This document shows, piece by piece, positions 1-10,410 of a stretch of 64,000 bases of DNA. The stretch covers positions 344,704,638 to 344,768,637 of the forward strand of contig NC_058521.1 in the NCBI RefSeq assembly GCF_904849725.1, given 5' to 3'. This stretch comes from Hordeum vulgare subsp. vulgare. Its lineage: Eukaryota > Streptophyta > Magnoliopsida > Poales > Poaceae. The position numbers and the translations under genes were made by a program. Each line of letters opens with the position of its first letter. Within the stretch, counting starts at the first letter, position 1. Below the pieces are notes generated by a model. It did no database searches. It saw nothing but the letters and a program-made list of their open reading frames with translations, and was not told the origin of the DNA.

Positions 1-694
1 ACACCTGCTACAGACTAGAGCAGATTTATTCAGCTATTGTACGCAAGAAAAAAGATGATTTACTTTGTTATGCTTCTTGTGTTGAATCAAACGACATGCC
101 AACAGTACATGCAAACATCTCTTATCAGGTATAATAAGTCTAGCATTTGGACCCTTCTAGGTATAATAAGTCTAGCATTTGGACCCTTAGACATCATGTT
201 CCTGAATCACTTGAGGGCAGAATTCAGTTCATTATAGTCTCATATCAGCAACATTCAGTATCATACTTAGCTTTCAATGTCCTACAAATCTCAGGACGAA
301 ACACAAATTCTGGAGCCGATCAGTGTAACGCAAATTAAACATTTCATTGCAAAGGTAGATATCAAGGCAACAAGGATAGATGTACATGGGAGCAACCTTT
401 ATCCAACCAATGAGATAAAAAAAACATGCCGCAAGGATTATACGATCCAGCTAAATTGATTTATACGAGAATTGAAATACAATCCCTTGTGCCGCTATGT
501 TCCTACCGAAATAGTATTCATGGATGCAAGCTATCATATACTCCCATAATGCAACAGAACTAAATACTGCATGTTTGACATTTGAAGACACATGCCACCG
601 AACAATTCGATGGTTGCAAGAAATATAACTTGTTTTTTATATACAACGAAAGTGCTAATGACACACAAGTTTTATTGTAGTAACTATTTAATCA
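1..694. other. Unassigned sequence, left edge
   Basis: No coding region is recognised on either strand. A 32-bp unit is duplicated in tandem at about 127-190; each copy contains TAATAAGTCTAGCATTTGG. The stretch lies on the downstream side of the minus-strand TTM3 fragment, so it may be captured intron or 3-prime gene sequence, or CACTA interior. I cannot tell which. Confidence 0.4.
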
Positions 695-730
695 TCACAC
701 GAGACATGGTAAAGAACAACAACAATAAAC

Positions 731-887
731 CTGGACGATGTGGGTGGCAGCGGTGATGGGCAGGGCCCGGGCGTCAAAAAAGGCGTTGCGCTGGGCGTCG
801 GTGCGGAGGAGGCGTGGCGCGAGGTAGCCGGAGAGGCGGCAGTGCGCGGCCGCGTCGGGGAGGCGGAACTTGACCTCTACCTCCATG
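731..887 (-). pseudogene. TTM3: TTM3 (CYTH-domain tripolyphosphatase) 5-prime fragment
   Basis: The minus-strand reading frame starts at ATG 887-885 and gives an N terminus beginning MEVEVKFRLPDAAAH. The E-x-E-x-K signature and following residues match plant triphosphate tunnel metalloenzyme 3 (CYTH family), which hydrolyses tripolyphosphate; the EXEXK glutamates and lysine line the tunnel. Recognisable similarity runs to about residue 44 (FFDARALPITAAT) and then stops. A CAG/GT donor-like site lies at 731/730. The rest of the roughly 200-residue enzyme is absent from the window. The start lies 21 bases after the stop of a CDC26-like ORF, which is the known plant arrangement of one bicistronic mRNA. 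The fragment abuts a CACTA terminal arm, so I read it as captured gene DNA. A genuine gene whose later exons lie beyond position 1 is the alternative. Confidence 0.72.
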
Positions 888-908
888 GGAATTGGGTTGG
901 TGATGGGG

Positions 909-1139
909 CTAGGGTTTGGGGGGCGGGGGAAGGAGGCTGATGCACTGGGCCTTGGTGGGCGCGGCATCGGCATGCAGGTGGAGGATGCAGAGGAGCGTGT
1001 TGGCGATGGGGTTGGACGTCGGCGGGGTCGAGAGGGCCGAGGATTCGGCGACGGCGACGGCTTTGGAGCGGAGGTGATCCTCGATCTCGTCGCGTTCGGA
1101 GCTGCGGAGCTCGGTGCGGGTGGGCTGGGGCCGCAGCAT
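909..1139 (-). CDS. CDC26: CDC26-like anaphase-promoting complex subunit ORF (captured copy)
   Basis: Intact 76-residue minus-strand ORF from ATG 1139-1137 to TAG 911-909. The N terminus MLRPQPTRTEL matches the conserved MLRRKPTRxEL start of CDC26, the small APC/C subunit that stabilises APC6. An acidic helix (SERDEIEDHL) follows, then a low-complexity tail. Plant CDC26 and TTM3 are encoded on one bicistronic transcript, and the TTM3-like start lies immediately downstream, which strongly supports both calls. The CACTA subterminal repeats begin only about 250 bp upstream, so any native promoter appears to be lost. Expression is therefore doubtful even though the frame is open. Confidence 0.68.
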   Translation of the reverse strand: MLRPQPTRTELRSSERDEIEDHLRSKAVAVAESSALSTPPTSNPIANTLLCILHLHADAAPTKAQCISLLPPPPKP

Positions 1140-1389
1140 CGACGGCTGGATCTGGATGGGGATGGGGATGGCACTGTGGGTTTCGGGTGCGGCAAGCGGG
1201 CGAGGGTAGCGATGAGGTGAATGGATGAAGGAGAGGGGGAGGAGGTCGGCGGTGGGGGTGGGTGCAGACGGTAGGAATTCGCCGGCGGGGGAAAGGGTGG
1301 TGTCGGCGGCAGAGCGTGAGGGTGAGGAATGAATCATGGACGAACGAGCTGGGGCCTGGGGCTGGATTCGGCTGTGGGTTCTAAATCAT

Positions 1390-1702
1390 AGAAATGGTGC
1401 ATCCCAGAGAGGTGCGCCATTAGTAACCCTGGTTACTAATGGAGCAACAGCTGGTGGTGCGCCATTAGTAGTTTTGTAAAAAAAAATATTAGTGGCGCAC
1501 TGTGTGCGCCGCCGCGCCATTAGTACTTTTGGAAAAAAAAAGTTTGTGAGTAGTGGCACACCGTGTGTGTGATGCGCCATTAGTGTCCATCACACTAATG
1601 GCGCACCTGCACATGGTGCGCCACTGCTATATAGTAGTGGTGCACCACTTGTCTGGTGCGCCATTAGTGTCTATATTATCTATCGCCCTTTTCCTAGTAG
1701 TG
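1390..1702. repeat. CACTA subterminal repeats (GCGCCATTA type), right arm of B1
   Basis: Multiple direct and inverted copies of GTGCGCCATTAGT/ACTAATGGCGCAC occur here. In En/Spm-type elements such arrays are bound by the element's own TNPA-type protein. Confidence 0.75.
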
Positions 1703-1703
1703 T

Positions 1704-2185
1704 GGTTCCCCCCTTTGCCGTCTTCCCCTACATGGCAAAGGGGGGGTGGCAGACGGCAAAGAGGGGAGAGAGAGGGGCTTGGTTCCCTTCTTTGCTGTCT
1801 GCCCCCACATGGCAAAGGGGGGATGGCAGACGGCAAAGAGGGGAGAGAGAGGGGCTTTGTTCCCCCCTTTGCCGTCTGCCCCCACATGGCAAAGGGGGGA
1901 TGGCAGACGGCAAAGAGGGGAGAGAGAGCGGCTTGGTTCCCCCCTTTGCTGTCTGCCCCCACATGGCAAAGGGGGGATGGCAGACGGCAAAGAGGGGAGA
2001 GAGAGGGGCTTGGTTCCCTTCTTTCCCGTCTGCCCCCACATGGCAAAGGTGGGATGCCAGACGACAAAGAGGAGAGAGAGAGGGGCTTGGTTCCCCCCTT
2101 TGCCGTCTGCCCCCACATGGCAAAGGGGGGATGGCAGACGACAAAGAGGGGAGAGAGAGGGGCTTAGTTCCCCCCTTTGCCGTCA
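1704..2185. repeat. 77-bp tandem repeat array
   Basis: Six full units plus a partial seventh, with starts at 1704, 1781, 1858, 1935, 2012, 2089 and 2166, an exact 77-bp period by counting. Each unit contains CTTTGCCGTCTGCCCCCACA, then GGCAAAGGGG, GGCAGACGGCAAAGAGGGG and a GAGAGAG stretch. The unit is an expanded version of the family's subterminal motif, since TTTGCCGTC and its complement occur several times per unit. The seventh unit is cut by element A and resumes at 10850. Long ORFs cross the array in several frames because 77 is not a multiple of three; I treat them as non-coding. Confidence 0.9.
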
Positions 2186-2660
2186 CACTACTAAAATTCA
2201 GAAATTTGCCATCTGCCATGACAAACGGCAAAGGGGGGAACCACGGACGGCAAAGGCTTTGCCGTCGGTGAGCAGACGACAAAGTGGATGGCAACAAAAA
2301 CCGGTGAAGAGGTTCTTTGCCATCTGCTTTTTTCAAGCGGACGGCAAAGAATCATTGCCATGAGGGGGCAGAAGGCAAATTAAATGGGACGGCAGATACA
2401 CCAGCGGTCCCGTTAAGTGTTAACGGCAGGCCTCCCCTCTTTGCCGTCTGCCATCCCCAATTTTCCATGAGGGGGAAGACGACAAAGGGGTGAACCAAGC
2501 CCCCCTCCGTCCCCTCTTTGTCGGCTGCCTTTCCCCCCTATGCCATGACGGGGCAGACGACAAAGGGGGGAACCAAGCCCCCCTCTCTCCCCTCTTTGTC
2601 GTCTGCCATTCCCCCTTTGCCATGAGGGGGAAGACGACAAAGGGGGGAACCAGCCCCTTT
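2186..2660. repeat. Left subterminal arm of CACTA A
   Basis: GGCAAAG, TTTGCCGTC and AGACGGCAAAG motifs occur in both orientations, including three inverted units related to the 77-bp repeat (about 2430-2655). The arm shares a long inverted similarity with the A-prime right arm at 10850-11144, as expected for two members of one family. Confidence 0.75.
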
Positions 2661-3154
2661 TATTTTTATTTCTTATTATATCCAGCATTTTTCACAATAA
2701 TCAGGATATATATATATGTATATATATATATATTTTTTACATAAATAAAATTGTTTTCGTACTCATAACCACATTAAAATAACTTTCATCCATAGTACAT
2801 ACATATTATGCAAGTTCCATCCGTACAAAACCATATATTACACCAGTTTCATCCACATGCATACAAAGATCCATATATATCCATATACTACAATAGTTTC
2901 AATACAAGCTTCCGTGAAGCCATGGTACAAGAAATGATCTTCAAGCATTCCATCAATATAATCCAAGCATCCCGTGAAGTGAATGTAATCTGCAAAATGA
3001 AAAATAAGAAAGTTAGAAGAATAATACTAGATGAAGAAGTATATATAGGTTATTTCAGAGAGAAATTAGCTAAGTCAGAAGAAGAAGAAGAACAACATAT
3101 GATGTTTATGAGGTAATCAACAACAACAAACAAAAATGTGAATATGAAAGAGGA
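2661..3154. other. AT-rich interior of CACTA A with a (TA)n run
   Basis: A TA-dinucleotide run lies at about 2706-2735. The rest is AT-rich. An open frame at 2808-3116 has no recognisable domain and I do not call it a gene. Confidence 0.4.
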
Positions 3155-5580
3155 GAGGAGAAGAAGAAGAAGAAATCAAGAAGAAGGAGAAGAAGAAGGA
3201 TAAGGAGGAGGAGGAGGAGAAGGAGGAGAAGAAGGAGAAGGTCTATCCTCCTTCTCTTTCTTCTCCTCCTCCTTCTTCTCCTCCTCCTCCTTCTCCTTCT
3301 CATCTTCTTCTCCTCTTCTTCTTCTTCTTCTTCTTCCTTCTTTTCAGTTTTCCTATTTGTTCTCCTCTTCTCCTCTTCCTGGAACTAAATTATCTAATTA
3401 TGTCTTTTTGGAGCTAAATGGGCTAATTATGTCATTTTAGAGGAAAACAAGCTAAGTATATAATATTCATGAGCTAACCAACGTTCTTATGCCATTTTGA
3501 GCTTATTATGTCATTTTGGAGCTAAATGGGCTAATTATGTGATTGTTGGGGAAAATAAGGTACGGAGAATATGAAAGATGAGAAGAAAGAGGAGGAGGAG
3601 AAGAAGAAAAAGAAATCACGAAGAAGGAGAAGAAGAAGGAGCAGGAGGAGAAGGAGGAGAAGGAGGAGAAGAAGGAGAAGGTCTTCTACTTCTCCTTCTT
3701 CTCCTCCTGCTTCTTCCTCTCCTCCTCGTTCTCATTCTCTTCTTCTTTTTCTTCTTCCTTCTTTTCATTTTTCATATTTCTTCTCCTCTTCTCCTCTTCT
3801 TGGAGATAAATTATCTAATTATGTCTTTTTGTAGCTAAATGGGCTAATTATGTCATTTTGGAGCTAAATGGGCTAATTATGTCATTGTTGGGGAAAATAA
3901 GGTAAGGAGAAGAATATGAAAGAGGAGAACAAAGAGGAGGAGGAGAAGGAAAAAAAATAAAGAAGGAGGAGAAGAAGGAGAAGGAGGAGGAGGAGAAGGA
4001 GAAGGAGAAGAAGATGGAAAAGGTCTTCTCCTCCTTCTTTTTCTCCTCCTTCGCTCCTCCTCCTTCTCCTCCTCCTCCTTCTCCTTCTGTCCTTCTTCTC
4101 TTCTTATTCTTCTTCCTTCTTTTCAGTTTTCCTATTTCTTCTCCTCTTCTCCTATTCTTGGAGCTAAATTTTCTAATTATGTCTTTTTGGAGCTAAATGG
4201 GCTAATTATGTCATTTGGAGCTAAATTGGTCATTTTGAGCTTATTATTTCATTTTTAGCTAAATTGGTCATTTTAATGAGCTAACCAAGGTTCTTATGAT
4301 GTTTTCACCTAACTAAGCTAATTATGTCATTTTGTAGGATAATTAGCCAATTTAGTCTTTCTTGGATGAGTCTAAGCTACGTAGAAAAAGAGAAAGAGAA
4401 GAAGCAAGAAGATAAGAAGAAGTAAAAGAAGAAGGAGGAGGAGGAGGAGGAGAAGAATAAGGAAGAGGAGACGAAGAAGAAAAGAAGAAGGATAAGGAGA
4501 AGGAGGAAGAAGGAGGAAGAAGAAGGAGAAGGAGGAGCTCCTTCTTCTCCTCCTTCCCCTTCTTCTTCCTCCTTCCTCAGCTCCTCCTTCTCCTTCTTCT
4601 TCCTCCTTCTTCCTCCTTCTCCTTATCCTTCTTCTTCTCTTCTTCTTCTTCTCTTCTTCATCTTCTTCCTTCCTTTCATTTTTCCTCTTTCTTGTCCTCT
4701 TGTCCCCTTCTTCGGGCAAAATTTGCTAAGAATGCCTTTTTGGAGCTAATTATGTCATTTCAAGGATAATTAGCTAAGTGAGGACACGTTTTATTAAATA
4801 GACCATTTTGGAGCCAACTAAGCTAATTATGTCATTTAGGTGGAAGCCTAACTAACTACAGGTCATTTCGGAGCTAACTTGGGTAAAATGTGTCATTCAT
4901 GAGCAAACTATGGTTATTAAGCCATTTTGGATCTAGCTAAGCTAATTATAGGCCATTTAATACCTAAGTTAGGGGGAATAGTTCATCTTCGAGCTACCTA
5001 AGCCTTATTATGTCATTTAGGAGAGAACTTAGCTAACTATAGGTCATTGTTTATTAAATAGGTCATTTTGGAGCTAACTAAGCTAATTATGTCATTTAGG
5101 TGGAAGCCAAGCTAAGTATATAATATTCATGAGCTAACCAAGGTTCTTATGCCATTTTGAGCTTATTATTTCATTTTTTAGCTAAATTGGCCATTTTAAT
5201 GAGCTAACCAAGGTTCTTATGATGTTTTGACCTAACTAAGCTAATTATGTCATTTTGTAGGATAATTAGCCAATTTAGTCTTTCTTGGATGAGTCTAAGC
5301 TACGTAGAAGAAGAGAAAGAGAAGAAGCAAGAAGGGGAGAAGAAGTAAAAGAATAAGGAGGAGGAGGAGGAGGAGAAGGAGAAGGAAGAGGAGAAGAAGA
5401 AGAAAAAGAAGAAGGAGAAGGAGAAGGAGGAAGAAGGAGGAAGAAGAAGCAGAAGGAGGTGCTCCTTCTCCTTCTTCTCCTCCTCCTTATTCTTATCCTT
5501 CTTCTTCTCTTTTTCTTCTTCTCTTCTTCTTCTTGCTTCCTTTTATTTTTCCTCTTTCTTCTCCTCTTGTCCCCTTCTTC
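3155..5580. repeat. Five purine/pyrimidine foldback blocks with AGCTAA spacers
   Basis: Five times a GAA/GAAG/GGA purine run of about 80-150 bases is followed at once by a CTT/CTTC/TCC pyrimidine run of similar length, giving large inverted repeats centred near 3242, 3683, 4021, 4536 and 5459. Between blocks are spacers built of degenerate copies of a motif like GGGCTAATTATGTCATTTTG. Frames through the blocks encode only runs of Glu/Lys/Arg or Leu/Ser/Phe and are artefacts. The region sits downstream of the TNP2 remnant, interrupting its DUF4216-like end near 5608. Confidence 0.88.
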
Positions 5581-5607
5581 GGGCTAAATTAGCTAAGAAT
5601 GTCTCCT

Positions 5608-8490
5608 TCGCCGATAGCAGAGACAGAACAATTTGTAGTCTTTAGGTCGGGCATACATATCTCTTTGCCAAAGGTACAAAAGTGATACCCGTTGATATTG
5701 TATTTGTCAAATGAACGGACCTTATAGTCAAAACCATTAGCGACTTATCTCAACTCGGCGTCCATAGACTCTACATCAGCATGCAAGTTTAATACGAAAG
5801 AATGACTGCATTAGCAGCAAATTAGACCAAGAAATCAAATGGTCCCTTAATGGTAATTAATTACCCTTTGTTTGAACCAAGAGATGAAACCGGGATAGTT
5901 GCCTCCATGCTTTGCGAGAAGCTCATGCTCTTCGACGGAATCCTTTTCGATGACCGCTCCATCCGAGAATTCAGCGACGTATCAACTATATCAAATATCC
6001 GGGAATAAGATTAGTTCAAAACAATTAGAAGTTGTGGAACAATAATTTACCGAGAACTTACTCGATGTACGGCCGCACTTCTGTTAGGTTGGTGAAGATA
6101 TACAATGAAATGGTCCCCCATTCTTCGACATCCAACGATTTCCCTTTCGAAGCACCAGATGGTGCGAGCTTACCTTTGAATAGGCTGAGGTTGGATCGAA
6201 CTTTTTTTGGATCTCCATCATTGTACCGAGGCTTCGAGTTATGAAAATGATGATTTTTGGCTTCGTAGTGTGCTGTCACGAAGTTCACCGCCTCCTCAGT
6301 AATGAATGCCTCGGCCATCGATGATTCAATTCTACGTTTATTTTTACACTTAGCTCGAAGCGTCTTCTGCATCATCTCAGTTGAGTAGCACCGTCGATTT
6401 TGCACGGGCCCCCCATTCTTGCCTCGGTCGGGAGATGCAAAATCAAATGTTGCATTGGATTAAAGAAGCCCGCTGGAAAGATCTTTTCTAATTTGCAGGT
6501 CAACTCCGGCGCCAAAGAGAATAGAAGAAATAGTTAAGCTCTGCTAGTACAAGCCATTCACCCTCAGGGATAAAGCCACGCAACATCATCGGCATTACCC
6601 GCTGAATCCATATGTGCCAATCATGACTCTTCAAACCAAATATTTTCAATTTCTAAAGACTCGCTCCCCTCTTTAGATTCGCAGCATACCCATCGGGGAA
6701 CATCAACTGCATTTTCACCCACAATAGCATTTCCCTCATAGCTGGCCTTTCAAGATTGAACCATGCCTTTTGCTTCGCTATGCTTTGCTTTCCTTTCCGT
6801 TGTCGCAAGTTTTGCAAAGGTCTATCACATAGAGCCTCTAGGTCGATTCTAGCCTTAGGATTATCTTTTGAGTTCCCCTCTATGCCGAACAGTGTACCAA
6901 AAATGGCCTCTGCAATATTCTTTTCAGTGTGCATCACGTCGATGTTGTGTGGGCAAAGCAGGTCTTTGAAGTAAGGCAGATCCCATATGCATGACTTGTG
7001 AGTCCAGGCGTGTTCCGTATTATACCCTTTGATGTATCCTGGACACAAAGGATCAGGCCCGAGAGCTTTTAACTGATCAAGGGTCTGTTGGCCTGTGATC
7101 CAGGCATTGTCTATGCATGTCGAAGCAAGAATACTTGCGACAAGCCTACAGCCAACGGAACTGAAGAGCTGCCTTGCATGTGGTGCACGGAAACCTACCA
7201 TGCACACACCAGTCAGCGAATAGCGCAAACTCCGGATAATCATGCGTCGAGTACATGTACCACACATGCATTTTGAAATTTCTTTTGGTAGCCACGTCGT
7301 AGGTCTTGATCCCATTATCCCAGGCTTCTTGCAACTCATCCTTAATCGGCTGCATGTACACATTCATATTCTTCCCCGCATAGTTGGGCCCTGGAATTAT
7401 CAACGTCGGGAAAATGTTCTTTCTTTTCATAATCTCTCCGGGTGGCAAATTTAGTGGAATGACAAATACAGGCCAACAACTGTATTGTGCTGCCTTCATA
7501 CTATACACATTGAACCCATCCGTGCTGATGGCAACTCTACGCTGCCTTGGATCTTCCGATTTATCCTTATGTAATGCATCGAAGTGCCTACGCGCAAAAC
7601 CATCTGAAGTGTGTACCAGCATCTCGTTCCCATCCGCATCTAGTTCGGTTTATTTTGCCCAATTTGTGCCATGTCATCTGTCTGGCCGTCTCTTCGACCA
7701 CGAAAAGACGTTGAAGTCTTGGTACGATAGGCAGATACCGAACAACACTAATGGGGATTTTGGTCTGATTCTTCTCACCCATACCGTTGTCTACCACAAT
7801 ATACCTGGAAGAATTGCAAATGGGGCAATAGTTCAAGGCCGCATACTCAAGCCTAAATAAGGCACATCCATTCTCATAGGAATGTATCTTCTCATAGGGC
7901 ATCTTAAGTACACGGAGGATTTTCTCTAGCTGGTACAGGTTTGCAGGCAGTACATTGCCTTTGGGTAGAAAGCGTCCAAATGTCGTCATCATCGAGTCGT
8001 AGTATTCTCTGCCTAGGTTGAATTGACCATTCACAGCCATTACTTGCACGATGGCATCCACCTGACAAAGCTCTGTCTGCTCGTGGAGAGGACGTTTTGA
8101 AGACTCCAACATTTCATAGACGGCCTTTGCAGATTCCTCCATCTCATCGAACGAATCCCGAGCATCATCATAGTCTTGCACCATGTCTTCAATCCCGGTA
8201 CCATGCTCGTCGGTGCGACGATGAATCACCTCAGATCTGGCACGTTGGTCAGACACACCATGAAAAGTCCACACTGTATAATTAGGTGTAAAACCCCACT
8301 TCTGTAGGTGTTTACCCATTTCAAACTCTGTCTACTTTTTCCAGTTGTCGCAGTTGGGACAAGGACACCATGTTTTTTGCTGGACATTTGCAAATGCGGC
8401 TCTCACAAACCCCTTGGTTTTTGTTAACCATTCATGGGTCATGTCCTTCTGACTAGGGTGACCAGTGTACATCCAAGCACGATCACTCAT
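5608..8490 (-). pseudogene. TNP2-type CACTA transposase (element A), decayed
   Basis: Minus-strand gene starting near MSDRAWMYTGHPSQ at 8490. It shows, in order: a transposase-associated N-terminal domain with the CPCPNC cysteine pair (8490-8335); the TNP2/Transposase_21 core including DGFNVYSMKAAQYSCWPVFV, MHVWYMYSTHDYPEFA and WTHKSCIWDLPYFKDLL (about 8319-6700); a DUF4218-like stretch (about 6650-6240); then exon-like pieces of a DUF4216-like C terminus (VEEHELLAKHGGNYPGF near 5900-5990; FDKYNINGYHF near 5640-5790). Lesions seen: in-frame TAG at 8334-8332, a one-base frameshift near 7640, a stop and frame change near 7146, in-frame TAG near 6655, a stop near 5750, and loss of the end to low-complexity DNA at 5608. 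TNP2 would cut at the element ends; this copy cannot make full-length protein. Confidence 0.85.
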
Positions 8491-8626
8491 GTTGCCTAGA
8501 TACATATGGGGGCACAAGAAATAAATATATAATTCATCATCTACATTCATGCGCTAATCAAGTTTGTCAGTTTTATAACGTCCATGCAACCTACATGCTA
8601 ATAGGTAAAGATAGGTCCTAATCCCA

Positions 8627-8804
8627 CCCGAGTATGTGTAGATTGGGTTCGTTTTCCCATGCTCTGCTCCAGATGTGATGCAGAATTTCGGAAATAAGCA
8701 GAGAGGATGTGTAGCCGGAGAACAAAGGGAGGCAATGACGAAATTCTGCATCGGATCGAGAACACATCATACGGGAAAATGAACCCAATCTACACATAGT
8801 CGGG
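8627..8804 (-). other. Leader foldback upstream of TNP2 (element A)
   Basis: The left arm 8627-8690 pairs with the right arm 8739-8804 around a 48-base loop. Long perfect runs are TATGTGTAGATTGGGTTC and ATGCAGAATTTCG with their complements. It lies 137 bp upstream of the TNP2 start at 8490, so it would be transcribed if transcription begins further upstream. The shape resembles a plant miRNA precursor; no mature species can be inferred. Confidence 0.75.
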
Positions 8805-8845
8805 CTGTCCATGGATAATGTTGGACAATTCGAAAGGATCGCCGT

Positions 8846-8875
8846 TATAAATATGCAAAGAAATGCATATTTATA
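8846..8875. other. Perfect 11-bp palindromic stem
   Basis: TATAAATATGC (8846-8856) and its exact reverse complement (8865-8875) flank an 8-base loop. The TATAAATA sequence upstream of the minus-strand TNP2 gene could also serve as a TATA box in either orientation. Confidence 0.55.
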
Positions 8876-9224
8876 GATGTCGCCCTTACGAACGGGAGAC
8901 GCATACTGGTCAAGGATACTCATGATTGAAGAAACCTATAGCTAGAAAGTTTCATCAGCATGAAGACCGGGACAGAGCAAATTAAGGGGGTAGGAGGAGA
9001 AGTCATTTGTGCTCACCAACAAACGCAAGGGCGGAGCTCGTCCAACGCACGTGGAGGTTGTCAAACAACTACACATTGAAATTCACACGATCAACACAAA
9101 TACGATGTTTCTATAATTAACATAATTGGAAAATATGTGGCCTAACTCATAATTTACAAAACTATGATCCCCGTCGGCCTCTAGAAAGCCGAAATGCACC
9201 TTCTCATTCAATAGTAGGCAGAAG
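8876..9224. other. Interior of CACTA A without recognised features
   Basis: No gene, repeat array or terminus seen. This is probably promoter-proximal sequence of the minus-strand transposase gene. Confidence 0.3.
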
Positions 9225-9545
9225 AGGTGTCGGGGGTCGGGGCTTAGTGGCGTCGAGGGTCGGTTGTGTCGGGTGACGGTGGCGTTGGGGGTCGGGGATT
9301 AGTTGTGTCGGTGGGCGGGGGTCAGTGTCGTCTGGGGTCGAGGGTCACTAGCGTCGGGGGTTGGCGTCTTTTTGGTCAACAAGAGGCCGAACAGGTGTCG
9401 GGGGTCAGGGGTCGAGGGTCAGTGGTGTCGGGCATCGGGGATCGAGGGTCGGGGGTCGATGGTCAGTGGCGTCGGGGGTCGAGGGTCGAGGGTCAGTAGG
9501 GTCGAGCGTCAAGGGTCGGGGGTCGAGGGTCAGTGTCGGGGTGCC
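9225..9545 (+). repeat. G-rich minisatellite (GTCGGGGGTCGAGGGTC type)
   Basis: Degenerate tandem copies of a GTCGGGGGTCGAGGGTCAGTG core, with several runs of four or five G on the plus strand. Three overlapping open frames of Gly/Val/Ser/Arg composition result and are not called as genes. Confidence 0.85.
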
Positions 9546-9551
9546 GGGGTT

Positions 9552-9944
9552 CCTTTTTCCTCACCTTTATTCTTTTCCTCTCTCTTCTTTTTCTTCTTCT
9601 TCTTCTTCTTCTTCTTCTTGATAATCTTCTTATTATTATTCACCTTCTTCTTTTTTCTCCTCCTCCTCCTCCTCTTCTTATTTTTCTACTTTCTTTTCTC
9701 TTTCTCTTCCTCTCCTCTTTCTTCTTCTTCTTCTTCTACTTCTTCTTCTTCTTCTTTCTTCTAGTTTTTTTTCTTCTATTATTATCATCTAAGTTTTTTC
9801 TTTTCTATCAATTTTTTTCTATCTATTTTATTCTACCTAAAATAACTATCCTCTAAGTTATTTTTTTTCTCTCTAGTACCTAATAAACTAACTATCTAAT
9901 CTAACAGAAAAATAGAAAAAGCATAACTACGTAATTAAAAAAAA
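9552..9944. repeat. Pyrimidine (TTC)n tract and AT-rich flank
   Basis: CTT/TTC triplets dominate 9552-9780, followed by AT-rich DNA to 9944. Frames through it encode poly-Leu/Phe/Ser. Confidence 0.85.
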
Positions 9945-10410
9945 TGGGTACCGGAGTTGGGGACGGCCGGTGAGGGGAGGGGCGTCGCCGGAAGCTGGTG
10001 AGGGGAGGGGGCGGCGGCCGCAGCCGGTGAGAGGAGCGGCAGCGTCGGGGGCAGTTGAGGCGAGGGGCGGCGCAGGGTGCGGGTTAGGGGAGGGCGGTGC
10101 AGGGGGCGGGTGAGGGGAGGGGCGGCACAGGGGGCTGCGCGGGCGGCGAGTGGGGAGAGGGGGCGGCCCAGGGGGCCCGCGGCGAGTGAGGAGAGGGGGC
10201 GCACGGGGGCGGCGGCGAGTGAGGAGAGGGGGCGTAGGGGGCCGGCAGCGAGTGAGGAGAGGGGGCAGCGATGGGGGCTGCACCGGGGGCGGGCGGCGCA
10301 GGGGGCTGCACCTGGGGAGGTTGGGGCGGCGCGGGAGGGATGTCGAGCGGGACGGATTCGACCAGGCCTGGGGCAATGTGGGAGGAGGGGGTTGGCCTGA
10401 TGGTGGTTGG
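9945..10410. repeat. GC-rich repeats with GCGAGTGAGGAGAGGGGGCG units
   Basis: Degenerate units about 33-36 bp long containing GGCGAGTGAGGAGAGGGGGC, especially at 10145-10275. Minus-strand frames give Pro/Ala/Arg-rich peptides without a recognisable domain. Confidence 0.7.

Larger units (their letters stand above)
1..1702. mobile_element. CACTA element B1, right part (gene-carrying)
   Basis: The right terminus at 1702, read on the minus strand, is CACTACTAGGAAAAGGGCGA. The 300 bp inside it (about 1390-1702) carry dense inverted copies of the subterminal motif GCGCCATTAGT, as in element B at 53480-63882. The next three bases (1703-1705, TGG) are the expected target-site copy. The left end is outside the window. 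No CACTACT terminus occurs between 1140 and 1400, so the CDC26-TTM3 fragment lies inside the element, or in a truncated copy of it, rather than beside a separate insertion. Confidence 0.7.

Noticed and set aside
1704..2185. CRISPR-like array
   Set aside because: No distinct spacers; the whole 77-bp unit repeats, in eukaryotic transposon DNA.
1627..2363. Overlapping ORFs of up to 205 codons
   Set aside because: They follow the 77-bp repeat in several frames and on both strands; the peptides are repeat translations.
2808..3116. 102-codon ORF in element A
   Set aside because: No recognisable domain, AT-rich and running into GAA repeats; chance ORF more likely.
3106..4719. Arg-, Leu- and Glu-rich ORFs
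   Set aside because: Products of GAA/CTT tracts.
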